From positions 37,449 to 101,448 of the forward strand of contig JAKYXN010000012.1 of assembly GCA_022538095.1 (NCBI GenBank): a stretch of 64,000 bases of DNA, read 5' to 3'. This DNA is from Puniceicoccaceae bacterium K14 (GTDB taxonomy: Bacteria > Verrucomicrobiota > Verrucomicrobiia > Opitutales > Opitutaceae). This document shows, in pieces, positions 26,611 through 35,582 of the stretch (position 1 is the first letter of the stretch; each line of letters begins with the position of its first letter). The position numbers and the translations under genes were made by a program. Below the pieces are notes generated by a model that saw only the letters and a list, made by a program, of their open reading frames with translations, did not search any database and was not told the origin of the DNA.

Positions 26611-28851
26611 TTATCCCAACAACTTCGCACCTGCTTCTAATACTCTAAATGTCTCGACCAGACAATCATCATACCCAATACGCACTTGAAAATCTCCTGG
26701 CTCGACCACTCTGTCCAAATTTTCATCCAACAGTTCAAGCTCATTGAATTTCAGAGTAAACTCTAAACGAAGTGCTTCACCTGACTGTAACAACACTCGT
26801 TCGAATCGCTTAAGTAACTTAACAGGTGTAGTCACAGAACTATAGCAATCCGTTACGAAAACCATCACAACTTCTTCACCAGCAAGCTTTCCAGAATTTT
26901 TCACAGTTAAGGATATGGATACACTGTCTCCATATTCGACCTCTTCAGGAATTGTCAATGAACTGTATTCAAATTCAGTATAACTCAATCCACACCCAAA
27001 TGGGTACAAAGCCTTGTGCCTTGAAAGAATGTAAGTTCGGAAAAACTTAGAGGGTCTGTGATGATACGGATATTTCAAATGCCCCGCACTCCTAGGGAAA
27101 GTCATCGTCAGTTTCCCACTTGGGTTGACACTACCAAAGAGAATTTTTCCCAATGCCTTCCCACCAGCCATTCCCGGCTCTCCCGCGAAAAGGATAGCCG
27201 GAATATTGTCAGCGCACCACTCTATAGCAAGGGGTCTTCCTCCCACCAATACCAGGACCACCTCCGCACCCGTAGCATGTATGCTCTTGATTAGATCCAA
27301 TTGACGGCCAGGCAGTTCTATATCTGATCGATCTAGATTTTCCCCACACGTACGCAGAGATACACTATCTCGAAGTCCATTTTCTCCCACTGCTACAATT
27401 GCGATATCTGCTTTCGCAGCAGCCCTGGAGACTCTTTCGATCGCCTCGTCGTCAATCTTTTCAATCGCTCCGCTACTAGAATGAAAAACACTGCAGCCTG
27501 ATCCAGCTTCGTTCTTTATTCCGTCAAGAACTGTTGTAACCAGGTCGCGTTCTTGAGTAAGTGCCCAATCTCCTAGAATCGATTGATCATCAGCGCAAGG
27601 TCCCGTGACCAAAATGCGCTGGGAGCCTTTCTTTAAAGGCAATATCTCGTTTTCATTCTTAAGCAAAACAATCGATTCACGAGCAGACTCGTAAGCAAGA
27701 TCACGATGGGCTTCGCACAATACAACTGTTTCCGAATTTCCCAAAGCCAAAGGCTGCTCAAAAAGCCCGATCTTAAACTTACACATCAGAATTCGCCAAC
27801 AAGCCTCATCCACCAGAGCTCCCCCTATACGACCATCTAAAACTTGCTTTTCTATACTCTCGAAATAACCCGGTCCATGCATGTACATGTCTATACCCGC
27901 TCTAAGAGCGATGCAGTTTGCTTCATCAAAACTCTCAGCCACCTTGTGCAAGCTATGCAAGCGAGCCACGTCATTCCAGTCACTCACCGTCAATCCTCCA
28001 AAGCCTAAGTCATCACGCAACTTATCTCTTAGGAGCCATTCGTTCCCATGACAAGGAACTCCGTTGATCTCGTTGTGGGCCGCCATGCAAGTCAAAGCTC
28101 CCGCATCAATCGCCTTTTTAAACGGAGGAAAATGAAACTCCTGCAACGACCGATCCGAAACATCCATTGGACTGAAATTCAAGCCATCAGCTGGGTCCCC
28201 TCCAGCAATAAAGTGCTTCACACAGGCTAATACTCTGCTTTCCCCATTTAACCCCTCGTCTTGGTAACCTTCGATCATAGCTGCGCCTAATTCACCTGCC
28301 AACAACGGATCTTCTCCAAACGTTTCGCCACATCTTCCCCAACGCGCATCCAAGGCCAAATCAACGTTTGGAGAAAACGTCCATTGAAAGCCCGTAGCCC
28401 TAAGCTCTCGAGCCGTAGCCTGAGCAATGCGACATGCGAGATTCTTATCCCAACTAAATGAATACGTCAACGGGGATGCAAAAACCGTTGCTCCGCTTTT
28501 CAACATTGCATGTCCATGAATTGCATCAGTAGCAATTAAAGCGGGAATTGATAATCGAGAACGCAAAGCCGCCCGTTGGAGGGTATCTGCTTCCTCCTGA
28601 GTTTGCACAGATAGAAACGATCCAATCTCACCGCGCTCAGTCATCCTCAAGACATCTGCTTTCCTGAGATCAGGATAAACTGCCGTTGAATCATCATCAT
28701 TAGACTCTGCCAATCGCTGCCCTTCCTCCATCGGCCCAAGCCCTACAAATTGGCACAGCTGCCCAATTTTTTCTTTCAAAGTCATCTGCTCAAGCAGAGA
28801 GCTAGCTCTTCTTTCCGCTGATACGGTGGGGTCTAGATAATTGTCTCTCAT
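26611..28851 (-). CDS. Glycoside hydrolase family 3 (beta-glucosidase-like)
   Basis: This 746-residue enzyme has the typical GH3 layout: a TIM barrel (residues about 1-330) with KHFIAGGDPADG and the nucleophile D291 in GGLTVSDWND, an alpha/beta sandwich (about 380-600), and a C-terminal Fn3-like domain (GDSVSISLTVKNSGKLAG onward). It removes beta-linked glucose, xylose or similar residues. No signal peptide is seen, so a cytoplasmic role is likely. It is first in the GH3-GH2 operon, and a near-perfect operator (28877) lies 26 bases upstream of its ATG. Confidence 0.9.
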   Translation of the reverse strand: MRDNYLDPTVSAERRASSLLEQMTLKEKIGQLCQFVGLGPMEEGQRLAESNDDDSTAVYPDLRKADVLRMTERGEIGSFLSVQTQEEADTLQRAALRSRLSIPALIATDAIHGHAMLKSGATVFASPLTYSFSWDKNLACRIAQATARELRATGFQWTFSPNVDLALDARWGRCGETFGEDPLLAGELGAAMIEGYQDEGLNGESRVLACVKHFIAGGDPADGLNFSPMDVSDRSLQEFHFPPFKKAIDAGALTCMAAHNEINGVPCHGNEWLLRDKLRDDLGFGGLTVSDWNDVARLHSLHKVAESFDEANCIALRAGIDMYMHGPGYFESIEKQVLDGRIGGALVDEACWRILMCKFKIGLFEQPLALGNSETVVLCEAHRDLAYESARESIVLLKNENEILPLKKGSQRILVTGPCADDQSILGDWALTQERDLVTTVLDGIKNEAGSGCSVFHSSSGAIEKIDDEAIERVSRAAAKADIAIVAVGENGLRDSVSLRTCGENLDRSDIELPGRQLDLIKSIHATGAEVVLVLVGGRPLAIEWCADNIPAILFAGEPGMAGGKALGKILFGSVNPSGKLTMTFPRSAGHLKYPYHHRPSKFFRTYILSRHKALYPFGCGLSYTEFEYSSLTIPEEVEYGDSVSISLTVKNSGKLAGEEVVMVFVTDCYSSVTTPVKLLKRFERVLLQSGEALRLEFTLKFNELELLDENLDRVVEPGDFQVRIGYDDCLVETFRVLEAGAKLLG

Positions 28852-28876
28852 TTAATCAATAAATAGTAAGAATATA

Positions 28877-28890
28877 TTCACTGAATTGAA
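28877..28890. promoter_or_regulatory. Operator TTCACT-GA-ATTGAA (one mismatch)
   Basis: Lies 26 bases upstream of the GH3 start codon, where a bound repressor would block the GH3-GH2 operon. Confidence 0.6.
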
Positions 28891-28927
28891 CAATCAAGTT
28901 AATCCAACTAAAACCAACTCCGATTCA

Positions 28928-28941
28928 TTCAATTCATTGAG
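28928..28941. promoter_or_regulatory. Operator TTCAAT-TC-ATTGAG (one mismatch)
   Basis: Second copy in the divergent GH3/beta-helix control region, about 51 bases from the first. It may serve looping or the other direction. Confidence 0.55.
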
Positions 28942-29059
28942 TAATTTTGTTTGAATAGCAATCACGAGACTGTGACTCACAGCCAAAGTATGTGATTCCC
29001 ATCCACAGGCTATTCGGTTTTCTATTTTAATTCGTATCCAAATCATACATCCAAATTCA

Positions 29060-29073
29060 TTCAATCCATTGAA
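29060..29073. promoter_or_regulatory. Operator TTCAAT-CC-ATTGAA (exact)
   Basis: Exact match to the locus palindrome, on the beta-helix gene side of the divergent region. It is 20 bases, about two helix turns, from the next copy at 29080. Confidence 0.7.
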
Positions 29074-29079
29074 CCATAA

Positions 29080-29093
29080 ATCAATCTATTGAA
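29080..29093. promoter_or_regulatory. Operator ATCAAT-CT-ATTGAA (one mismatch)
   Basis: Fourth copy in this region, in tandem with the one at 29060, on the same face of the DNA helix. Confidence 0.6.
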
Positions 29094-29335
29094 TTGAGGA
29101 ATAATTGATTGAGTTAGCAGCACTCATAGTCTCCGTCAGTTTAGCCTTGGTATCTGACATGAGCTATCACTCAGGTCCATTTTACAAAAAAAAAACAAAA
29201 ACCCTGACCCCAATTAATTCGTATTTATACAATAATACATACCCACAAAAACTCATTATTTTTCACAAGAAAGGCCCCACAACTTAAGGCATCTTTCTTT
29301 TCCAAGAACCAACAAAAAAAATTTCAAATAATAAG

Positions 29336-32300
29336 ATGAAAAAAAGTGTCAATAAACTGTATACATTAATAAGTATACTCGCTGCCTTCTGCTTCTGCGG
29401 ATCAGCTCTCGCACAAACTATTTATGTATCCAAATCAGGAAACAACAACAATAACGGTCTCTCGCAGGGAAATGCGGTTTTGACCATACAAAAAGGACTC
29501 GATCTACTCAAATCGAACAGTGCCGACATACTCCAAATAGGAGACGGCACCTACTATGAATCCGTTACCCTAAGCAACTACGGTTCCTCATCCAATCGCG
29601 TTTGGATAAAGGCAGAGAATCCTGGAGGTGCGGCGATCAGCAACAATTGGCAGGCCGCCGACCAGGGTAATGTAACTTGGACGGCCGACAGCGGAGGGGG
29701 TGGAGTCTACTATGCCTCCCGCTCATCCCGCCCCTACGTCGGGTCGCACGAAAACGACTTCCTGATGTACTACAACAGCGAGGCGGATCTGAGGGCAGCG
29801 TCCATCACGACGGACGGCAAGACTATCAGCAAACCATCCTACGGTTTCGCCTTTGAGAGTTCGCAAAATCGGGTCTACGTGCGTCTACGTGGCAACGCCA
29901 ATCCGAATGGCAAGAGCATCAAACTGACCGCCGCAGGCACCCAGACTTTACTCGATATGAACAACTGCGACTACGTTTACGTAGACGGCATCAAGTTTGA
30001 AGGCGCTGGATACACCCGCGCCATCGAAATCGACAACGCCTCGAGCAACTGCATCATCCGCAATTGCGAATTTACCGGATCGCGGTTTGGAGCGCGCACA
30101 CCCTCGAACACAACGATTGAGTGGAGCACCTACCGCTACATCGGCTTCGATAACTGGGCACGGGACGTCACCGATCTGGATGGTCACGTGGCTGAACCCG
30201 TCTTCACTCTGATCAAAAAATACTACAATGCTGCTCTGATCGGAGTTGGCGGAGGCACCGGCAACGCCATGCTCGAAGGCAGCTTGAACCACGGAGCAAA
30301 CGTTTCCCCTGCCCCCACCAACGTCGTCATTGAGAACAATCTGATCGGCCCCTGCTTCGACGGTCTCAACCTCGGCCACCTCAACAACTCGTTCGCTCGC
30401 GAAAACGTATTTCTCGAATGCCTCGACGACGGCATCCAAAACGACGATAACGGCACATCCCATCCTGCTACGGGCAATCGGGTTCACGACAACCGTTTCG
30501 TAGACTGCCATCGCGACATCTCGGTGCAGGGCGCAAACAATGTGGGTAGTTTTCATATCTACCGCAACCTGTTCATCGCCACCGATCACAAACTCTCCTC
30601 TCCGGACTTCTATTCGCTGAAGATGAACAGGGCATCCACCAGCAGCAGCACCTACGTGTATCAAAATACCTGGTGGCACGACTTCGGCCAGAGCGCCAAC
30701 GGAGCTCAACGTGTCTGGAGCGATTTCGGCGGCATCAGCAACGCCAACCGCATTATAAACTTCTTCAACAACGTCGTTGTCTTTCCGCGCGATTTCAGCA
30801 ACGGACCCGGCAGCGACCCTCAGTCAATCCAGAACAACGCAGCCGTTGGCCCTTCCTCCGGAGCAGCTTCCATCCTCACCGGCGGAGGCGGCACGTTCAC
30901 AGGGACGGCTTCTTCCAGCATGCAGCTCAACTCCGACTATTCACTACAGTCCAGCTCTCCCGCTCGCAACATAGGTCGGTCCCTCCCCAGCGGATTTCCC
31001 GACAGTAACTCCAATAACAATGATGCAGGGGTCTTCCCGTTCGGAACATCTCCCGGATCAAATTGGCCAAGAATTGCGAGTGTTGCGTTCACCTCGACTC
31101 CCCCTCCAACCTTCTCCAGCGGCTCTACTCCGAACGCGCCGACCAGCTTAAGCGCAACGACAGTATCCTCCTCTCAAATCAATTTGAGCTGGACAGACAA
31201 CAGTAACATCGAAACCGGTTTCGAGATAGACCGCAAGACAGGTTCAGGCGGCACCTATTCACAAATAGCTACTCCAGGAGCCAATACAACTAGCTTTAGC
31301 AACACTGGACTGTCTGCGAGCACCAACTACGTCTACCGCGTACGGGCCACAAACTCCAACGGTGATTCGTCTAACTCGAACGAAGCCAGCGCAACGACAT
31401 CCTCCGGCGGAGGAGGTGGCAACAACGATATAACCGTCCGAGCGAGTGGAAGCGAAGGCACTGAAAGCGTTCAGTTGGAAATCGACGGAACTGTCGTGGC
31501 AACATGGCCAGTAACCACATCCTTTCAGGACTTCGTCTATTCCACCGCCGCTCTATCCGGCGATGTAAAGGTTATCGGAACCGGACTCAGTGGAGCAGGC
31601 ACCGCCTTCATCGACTACATCACAGCCGACGGGGTAACGTATCAAGGAGAAGACCAAACGATCAATACTGGTGTGTGGCAAGGTGGCTCTTGCGGTGGCA
31701 CTCTTTCCGATACCTTACACTGTGGAGGACACATTGATTTTGGCTTAATAACATTTGGTACTGCTTCGCCTCCAGCCGCTCCAAGCTCTCTCGCTGCAAA
31801 TTCGATTTCCTCCTCTCAGATCGACCTCAGTTGGACAGACAACAGCAGCGACGAAACGGGCTTCGAAATCGATCGCAAAACAGGCTCTGGAGGCACTTAC
31901 TCTCAAATTGCCAGCCTCGGTGCAAACGTATCCAGCTATAGCGACACAGGGCTGTCATCAAGTACCAACTACTTCTACCGCGTACGGGCCACAAACGCGA
32001 ATGGCGACTCAGGAAATTCTAACGAATCCAACGCGACTACGTCAGGTAGTGGTGGTGGATCCTCCGTTACCTACCAGGGAGAAAGCGCCAGCCTTTCCGG
32101 CGGTAATGTCGTTGAAAGCACCAACACTGGTTTCAATGGCACGGGCTACGTAAACTCCTCAGCTAACGGCAGTACGACCTTCAACAATATCGACGGCCTC
32201 GGCGGTGGTTCGATCACTCTAACGATTCGCTACGCTTTGGGCAGTGCTGACCGTACCGGTAACCTCATAGTCAACGGAGGTAGCCCAACTAGCCTAACAA

Positions 32301-32791
32301 TGACAGGCACTGCCGCGTGGACTGACTATCAGACCATGACAGTGAACATAACGCTGAATAGCGGCACTAGCAACACCATCGAATTCGATGCCACTGGAAG
32401 CGACTTCGGCAATATCGACGAAATCACACTAACTTCCAATGGAGGAGGCGGAAGCAACGATATTATCGTTCGAGCAAGAGGCAGTCTTGGGACAGAAAGC
32501 GTTGAGTTGGAAATCGATGGCACAGTCGTCGCCACCTTTGCAGTAAGTACGGTCTTCCAAGACTTCACCTACACCACAAGCGCTACCTCAGGTGATGTCA
32601 TCGTAAATGGTATAGACGTCGGAGGTTCGGGCACGGCTTACGTCGACTACGTTCAAGCAGATGGAGTGACTCATCAAGGAGAGGATCAAGTCACCAACAC
32701 AGGCGTATGGCAAAACGGATCATGTGGAGGGACTTTATCCGAGGCCTTGCATTGTAACGGCTATATAGACTTCGGAGTTATCAGCTTCTAG
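29336..32791 (+). CDS. Secreted modular beta-helix protein with Fn3, CBM60 and CBM6/35 domains
   Basis: This 1151-residue exported protein has a signal peptide ending near ALAQ. The N-terminal half (about residues 27-590) is a right-handed parallel beta-helix of the kind found in polysaccharide lyases and some hydrolases, beginning TIYVSKSGNNNNNGLS. Then come Fn3 (about 598-690), a CBM60-like module (about 695-806), a second Fn3 (811-903), a CBM6/35-like module (910-1035) and a second CBM60-like module (1040-1151). CBM60 is suggested by the DITVRASGSEG start, the TYQGED segment, NTGVWQGGSCGG and LHCGGHIDFG. Family members bind xylan or galactan with calcium. The catalytic activity of the helix is not known; a closely related protein is at 35583. 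Confidence 0.8.
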   Translation: MKKSVNKLYTLISILAAFCFCGSALAQTIYVSKSGNNNNNGLSQGNAVLTIQKGLDLLKSNSADILQIGDGTYYESVTLSNYGSSSNRVWIKAENPGGAAISNNWQAADQGNVTWTADSGGGGVYYASRSSRPYVGSHENDFLMYYNSEADLRAASITTDGKTISKPSYGFAFESSQNRVYVRLRGNANPNGKSIKLTAAGTQTLLDMNNCDYVYVDGIKFEGAGYTRAIEIDNASSNCIIRNCEFTGSRFGARTPSNTTIEWSTYRYIGFDNWARDVTDLDGHVAEPVFTLIKKYYNAALIGVGGGTGNAMLEGSLNHGANVSPAPTNVVIENNLIGPCFDGLNLGHLNNSFARENVFLECLDDGIQNDDNGTSHPATGNRVHDNRFVDCHRDISVQGANNVGSFHIYRNLFIATDHKLSSPDFYSLKMNRASTSSSTYVYQNTWWHDFGQSANGAQRVWSDFGGISNANRIINFFNNVVVFPRDFSNGPGSDPQSIQNNAAVGPSSGAASILTGGGGTFTGTASSSMQLNSDYSLQSSSPARNIGRSLPSGFPDSNSNNNDAGVFPFGTSPGSNWPRIASVAFTSTPPPTFSSGSTPNAPTSLSATTVSSSQINLSWTDNSNIETGFEIDRKTGSGGTYSQIATPGANTTSFSNTGLSASTNYVYRVRATNSNGDSSNSNEASATTSSGGGGGNNDITVRASGSEGTESVQLEIDGTVVATWPVTTSFQDFVYSTAALSGDVKVIGTGLSGAGTAFIDYITADGVTYQGEDQTINTGVWQGGSCGGTLSDTLHCGGHIDFGLITFGTASPPAAPSSLAANSISSSQIDLSWTDNSSDETGFEIDRKTGSGGTYSQIASLGANVSSYSDTGLSSSTNYFYRVRATNANGDSGNSNESNATTSGSGGGSSVTYQGESASLSGGNVVESTNTGFNGTGYVNSSANGSTTFNNIDGLGGGSITLTIRYALGSADRTGNLIVNGGSPTSLTMTGTAAWTDYQTMTVNITLNSGTSNTIEFDATGSDFGNIDEITLTSNGGGGSNDIIVRARGSLGTESVELEIDGTVVATFAVSTVFQDFTYTTSATSGDVIVNGIDVGGSGTAYVDYVQADGVTHQGEDQVTNTGVWQNGSCGGTLSEALHCNGYIDFGVISF

Positions 32792-32817
32792 AATAATCGT
32801 TTAGTCGATACACATCC

Positions 32818-32849
32818 AGCGCAGAAGGGATTTCATTCTCTTCTGCGCT
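32818..32849 (+). terminator. Terminator after the modular beta-helix gene
   Basis: AGCGCAGAAG and CTTCTGCGCT form a perfect ten-pair stem with a 12-base loop, followed by TCTGTTCTTATT. It starts 27 bases after the stop. Confidence 0.65.
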
Positions 32850-32881
32850 TCTGTTCTTATTAGCAATTAACCTTCATTAAT

Positions 32882-34105
32882 ATGCGATTCAAGAGACTAA
32901 GCATATACGCCACCTTCACCTTTCTAGTTTTCGGAGTATTTACTTTTAGCAGACGCTCTACCAATGTTCTAAAGACAGACTCGCATAACGATTCTCCCAC
33001 AAAATTAGAAATCGGGGAATCCTCTGTTATATCAAAAAACCATCACTTCCGATGGCAAAGTCTAATAAGCACATGGAACGAGCTTTCCGAAGCGGATCAA
33101 TTAAGTGGGATCAACACCATTCTAGAACTCGTTAGCGTGAACGACTTATTGGAACTGTTTTTTCAAATTCCTCAATCAGTATCAGGAGATATTTCACTTT
33201 CCCTTCAACACGAGCTGTTGCAGGCGATCGCCATTCACCACCCCCAGATTGTCGCCCAAATCACAGATGCCATTCCCGATCAGGAAACACTCGATTCACT
33301 CAGGCTCGAACTTGATTATCCCCAACCCGATTTTCCAAACAGCAAGGTACTCGAAAACATAGATAATACCTTTTCAAACATTGACGAAGAACGCTTTCCT
33401 CAAGCCCTCGATTTCGCGCTTAGCCTGCCCGAAGGCCCGTCTAAGCAGCGTGCCCTCGTCCACCTAAGCTATCATTGGAGTAATCAAGATTTAGATACCG
33501 CTCTTTTATACGCGAAAAACCTGTCTTCAGAAAACGAAGCATTCGCTATCGCTTTAGTAAACCATTGGGCCAATCACGAACCCAAAAAGGCCATGGAATG
33601 GGCAAGATCAATTGCTGACCCAGACAAACAAACAAAAATCTTAGCAAGCCTCATCGCAAATTGGTCTGCCACGTCGCCACTCCAAGCTGCTCAAGCTGTT
33701 GCGAATGACCTCCCTTTAGGCGAAGCCCAAGAACAAGCCATAATATCAGTCGCTTCCGGTCTGGCTGCTGCTGATCCGGAATCTGCAATTCTTTGGGTAG
33801 AAGCTCTCCCTCCAGGCCAACTTCGAAAGTATGCTATTCAAAACGTAGCGCATCAGCTCTCGCAAGCAAACTCCGACAACCTAATAGCCTGGCTCGAAAC
33901 GCTTGAAGCGTCAGATGATCGCGACGCCGCCTTAGCAGCCGGTGGCAGTCAATTTATCGAAGAAGATCCTGACTTGGCTCTACAGTTATTCTCAAGCATT
34001 GAAAACAAGTCTCTTCGTCACCACCAAACCAGCCGAGCCCTTCAAAGTTGGCTAGAGACCGATCCGCAAACCGCCCAAACGTGGATTAATGAAAGACCGC
34101 GATAG
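32882..34105 (+). CDS. Membrane-anchored or secreted alpha-helical repeat protein of unknown function
   Basis: This 407-residue protein has an N-terminal hydrophobic segment (YATFTFLVFGVFTF), so it is exported or membrane-anchored. From about residue 175 it is built of helical-pair repeats of roughly 32 residues with the pattern W-x(3)-D/E-P-x2-A-x2-W and LPxGxxRxxA, for example ANHEPKKAMEWARSIAD, AADPESAILWVEALPPG and LETDPQTAQTWINERP. Similar repeats are common in proteins of Verrucomicrobiota, without known function. No enzyme motif was seen. It sits between a beta-helix protein and GH172, so a scaffold or regulatory role in the periplasm is possible but unproven. Confidence 0.55.
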   Translation: MRFKRLSIYATFTFLVFGVFTFSRRSTNVLKTDSHNDSPTKLEIGESSVISKNHHFRWQSLISTWNELSEADQLSGINTILELVSVNDLLELFFQIPQSVSGDISLSLQHELLQAIAIHHPQIVAQITDAIPDQETLDSLRLELDYPQPDFPNSKVLENIDNTFSNIDEERFPQALDFALSLPEGPSKQRALVHLSYHWSNQDLDTALLYAKNLSSENEAFAIALVNHWANHEPKKAMEWARSIADPDKQTKILASLIANWSATSPLQAAQAVANDLPLGEAQEQAIISVASGLAAADPESAILWVEALPPGQLRKYAIQNVAHQLSQANSDNLIAWLETLEASDDRDAALAAGGSQFIEEDPDLALQLFSSIENKSLRHHQTSRALQSWLETDPQTAQTWINERPR

Positions 34106-34149
34106 AATAATCGCCCAAACATTCCAATTACAACGCCCAAACCGACACC

Positions 34150-34167
34150 TATTCAATATGTTGAATA
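34150..34167. promoter_or_regulatory. Operator TATTCAA-TATG-TTGAATA
   Basis: A perfect inverted repeat whose core TTCAAT-AT-GTTGAA differs at one base from the locus consensus. It ends 69 bases before the GH172 gene start. Confidence 0.6.
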
Positions 34168-34235
34168 CCCCTGCCATTGCCTAGCTCGACAGGATTTATT
34201 TTTCATGATCATCACTACCTTGATCAATAAAAACT

Positions 34236-35438
34236 ATGAAATTTAAAAAACCAATCGTATCATTTTTTTTACTACTTTCTATTACATGCGTAAGCAACCT
34301 TGCTCAAGGAGCTCTCGATAACCTTTCCACTATAAAACACGGCGTAAGCTCGAAGCGCGTCAGCAGCTACGATACAACAGGCGCCAATCAGGACCGAATA
34401 CCCAACATCAAACCGGGCGAGAAAGTAACAATCGCTGAAATCGAAGGTCCAGGTATCATCAATCACATTTGGCTCAGTACACGTCCCCCTGGCATGAAGC
34501 GTAAACATGCTGGCCTCATCATTCGTATTTATTGGGACGACAACGATTATCCATCCGTTGAGGCTCCGCTAGGTCCGTTCTTTGGCCAAGGTTGGGATGA
34601 GAATTATCCTTTCGCTTCCCTACCACTTACAGCGGCCCCCAAATGGGGCAATGGACTCGTATCCTACTTCAAGATGCCCTTTAAGAAAAAGGCTCGAATC
34701 GAAATCGAGAGCGAACTCGATGTGACAATAAAAGGCATCGCCTTCCACATAGACTACCTCGAGCTAGAGTCCTCACCCGAAGATATCGCATATTTCCACG
34801 CCCGCTACAATCATGAGATAACCCGTGCTCCCATAGACGGTGAAAATGAATGGGGGTTACTAGCCAACCAGGGTGGGAAAAATCCCAAAGGCGAATCCAA
34901 CCATGTTATTTTGGACACAAAAGGAAAAGGCCATTTCGTAGGCTTAAACTACTACATCAACTGCCCGACAACAATGTGGTATGGTGAAGGGGACGATATG
35001 ATATTCATCGATGGAGACAAACGCCCAACACTTCATGGAACCGGTACCGAAGCCTATTTCAACACCGCCCTCGCTCCCGATGAGCCTTATCTCCAACCGC
35101 ACTTCGGCATCGCACGTTCTCCAGACATGGAGATGAACTGGCTCGGTCGTACCCACGTATATCGATTCCATATCGACGACCCGATCCACTTTGACGAATC
35201 CTTCCGCTTTACATTTGAGCACGGCCACAACAACCACTTAACCTTAGAACTCTCGAGCGTCGCTTACTGGTACCAAGATAAGCCCACTCAACTTGCAGCC
35301 ATGCCTTCGAAGAAAACTCGCAAATACAAACCTGAGATTAATTTCGAAGATGTCCATCGCTGGCGCCACGAATGGCGAAAGAACTACGGCGCAGAAACCA
35401 ACCCCTGGGGCAACGAACATATGTTCAAAAAAGAATAG
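34236..35438 (+). CDS. Secreted DUF2961 protein (GH172 family)
   Basis: This 400-residue protein has a signal peptide (FFLLLSITCVSNLAQG) and a DUF2961 domain. Conserved points are SSYDTTGANQDRIPNIKPG, EIEGPGIINHIWLSTRPP, RIYWDDNDYPSVEAPLGPFFGQGW and, later, GTGTEAYFNTA. DUF2961 members were shown to be glycoside hydrolases of family GH172 that act on furanosides such as alpha-fructofuranose and alpha-D-arabinofuranose. Specificity here is open. Its place in a locus for D-apiose, another furanose, is notable. An operator copy is directly upstream. Confidence 0.85.
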   Translation: MKFKKPIVSFFLLLSITCVSNLAQGALDNLSTIKHGVSSKRVSSYDTTGANQDRIPNIKPGEKVTIAEIEGPGIINHIWLSTRPPGMKRKHAGLIIRIYWDDNDYPSVEAPLGPFFGQGWDENYPFASLPLTAAPKWGNGLVSYFKMPFKKKARIEIESELDVTIKGIAFHIDYLELESSPEDIAYFHARYNHEITRAPIDGENEWGLLANQGGKNPKGESNHVILDTKGKGHFVGLNYYINCPTTMWYGEGDDMIFIDGDKRPTLHGTGTEAYFNTALAPDEPYLQPHFGIARSPDMEMNWLGRTHVYRFHIDDPIHFDESFRFTFEHGHNNHLTLELSSVAYWYQDKPTQLAAMPSKKTRKYKPEINFEDVHRWRHEWRKNYGAETNPWGNEHMFKKE

Positions 35439-35582
35439 TATCCCCAAACACATATTACCCGCGGAGAACACGAAGAGAAATGTATTCCAATACAAGCCCT
35501 ACGTTCTCTTCGCGGACAAAGCAATTCATTCGCCTAGCCAACGATAACACCCTCCCCCACGAAACCACTAACAAACTTCTCA

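Larger units (their letters stand above)
28852..29335. other. Divergent control region between GH3 and the beta-helix gene
   Basis: The 484 bases contain four copies of the locus operator (28877, 28928, 29060, 29080) and no supported gene. A 60-codon open frame at 29105-29287 has no family resemblance and an unlikely composition, so it was not called. The sequence is strongly AT-rich, as expected for a promoter region. Confidence 0.6.

Noticed and set aside
29105..29287. 60-codon open frame in the GH3/beta-helix control region
   Set aside because: No family resemblance, poly-Lys/Thr low-complexity end, and it starts just behind two operators; more likely leader sequence.
29948..30709. 253-codon open frame on the minus strand
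   Set aside because: It lies fully antisense to the beta-helix domain of the gene at 29336, which has a signal peptide and family motifs; the antisense frame is a composition shadow.
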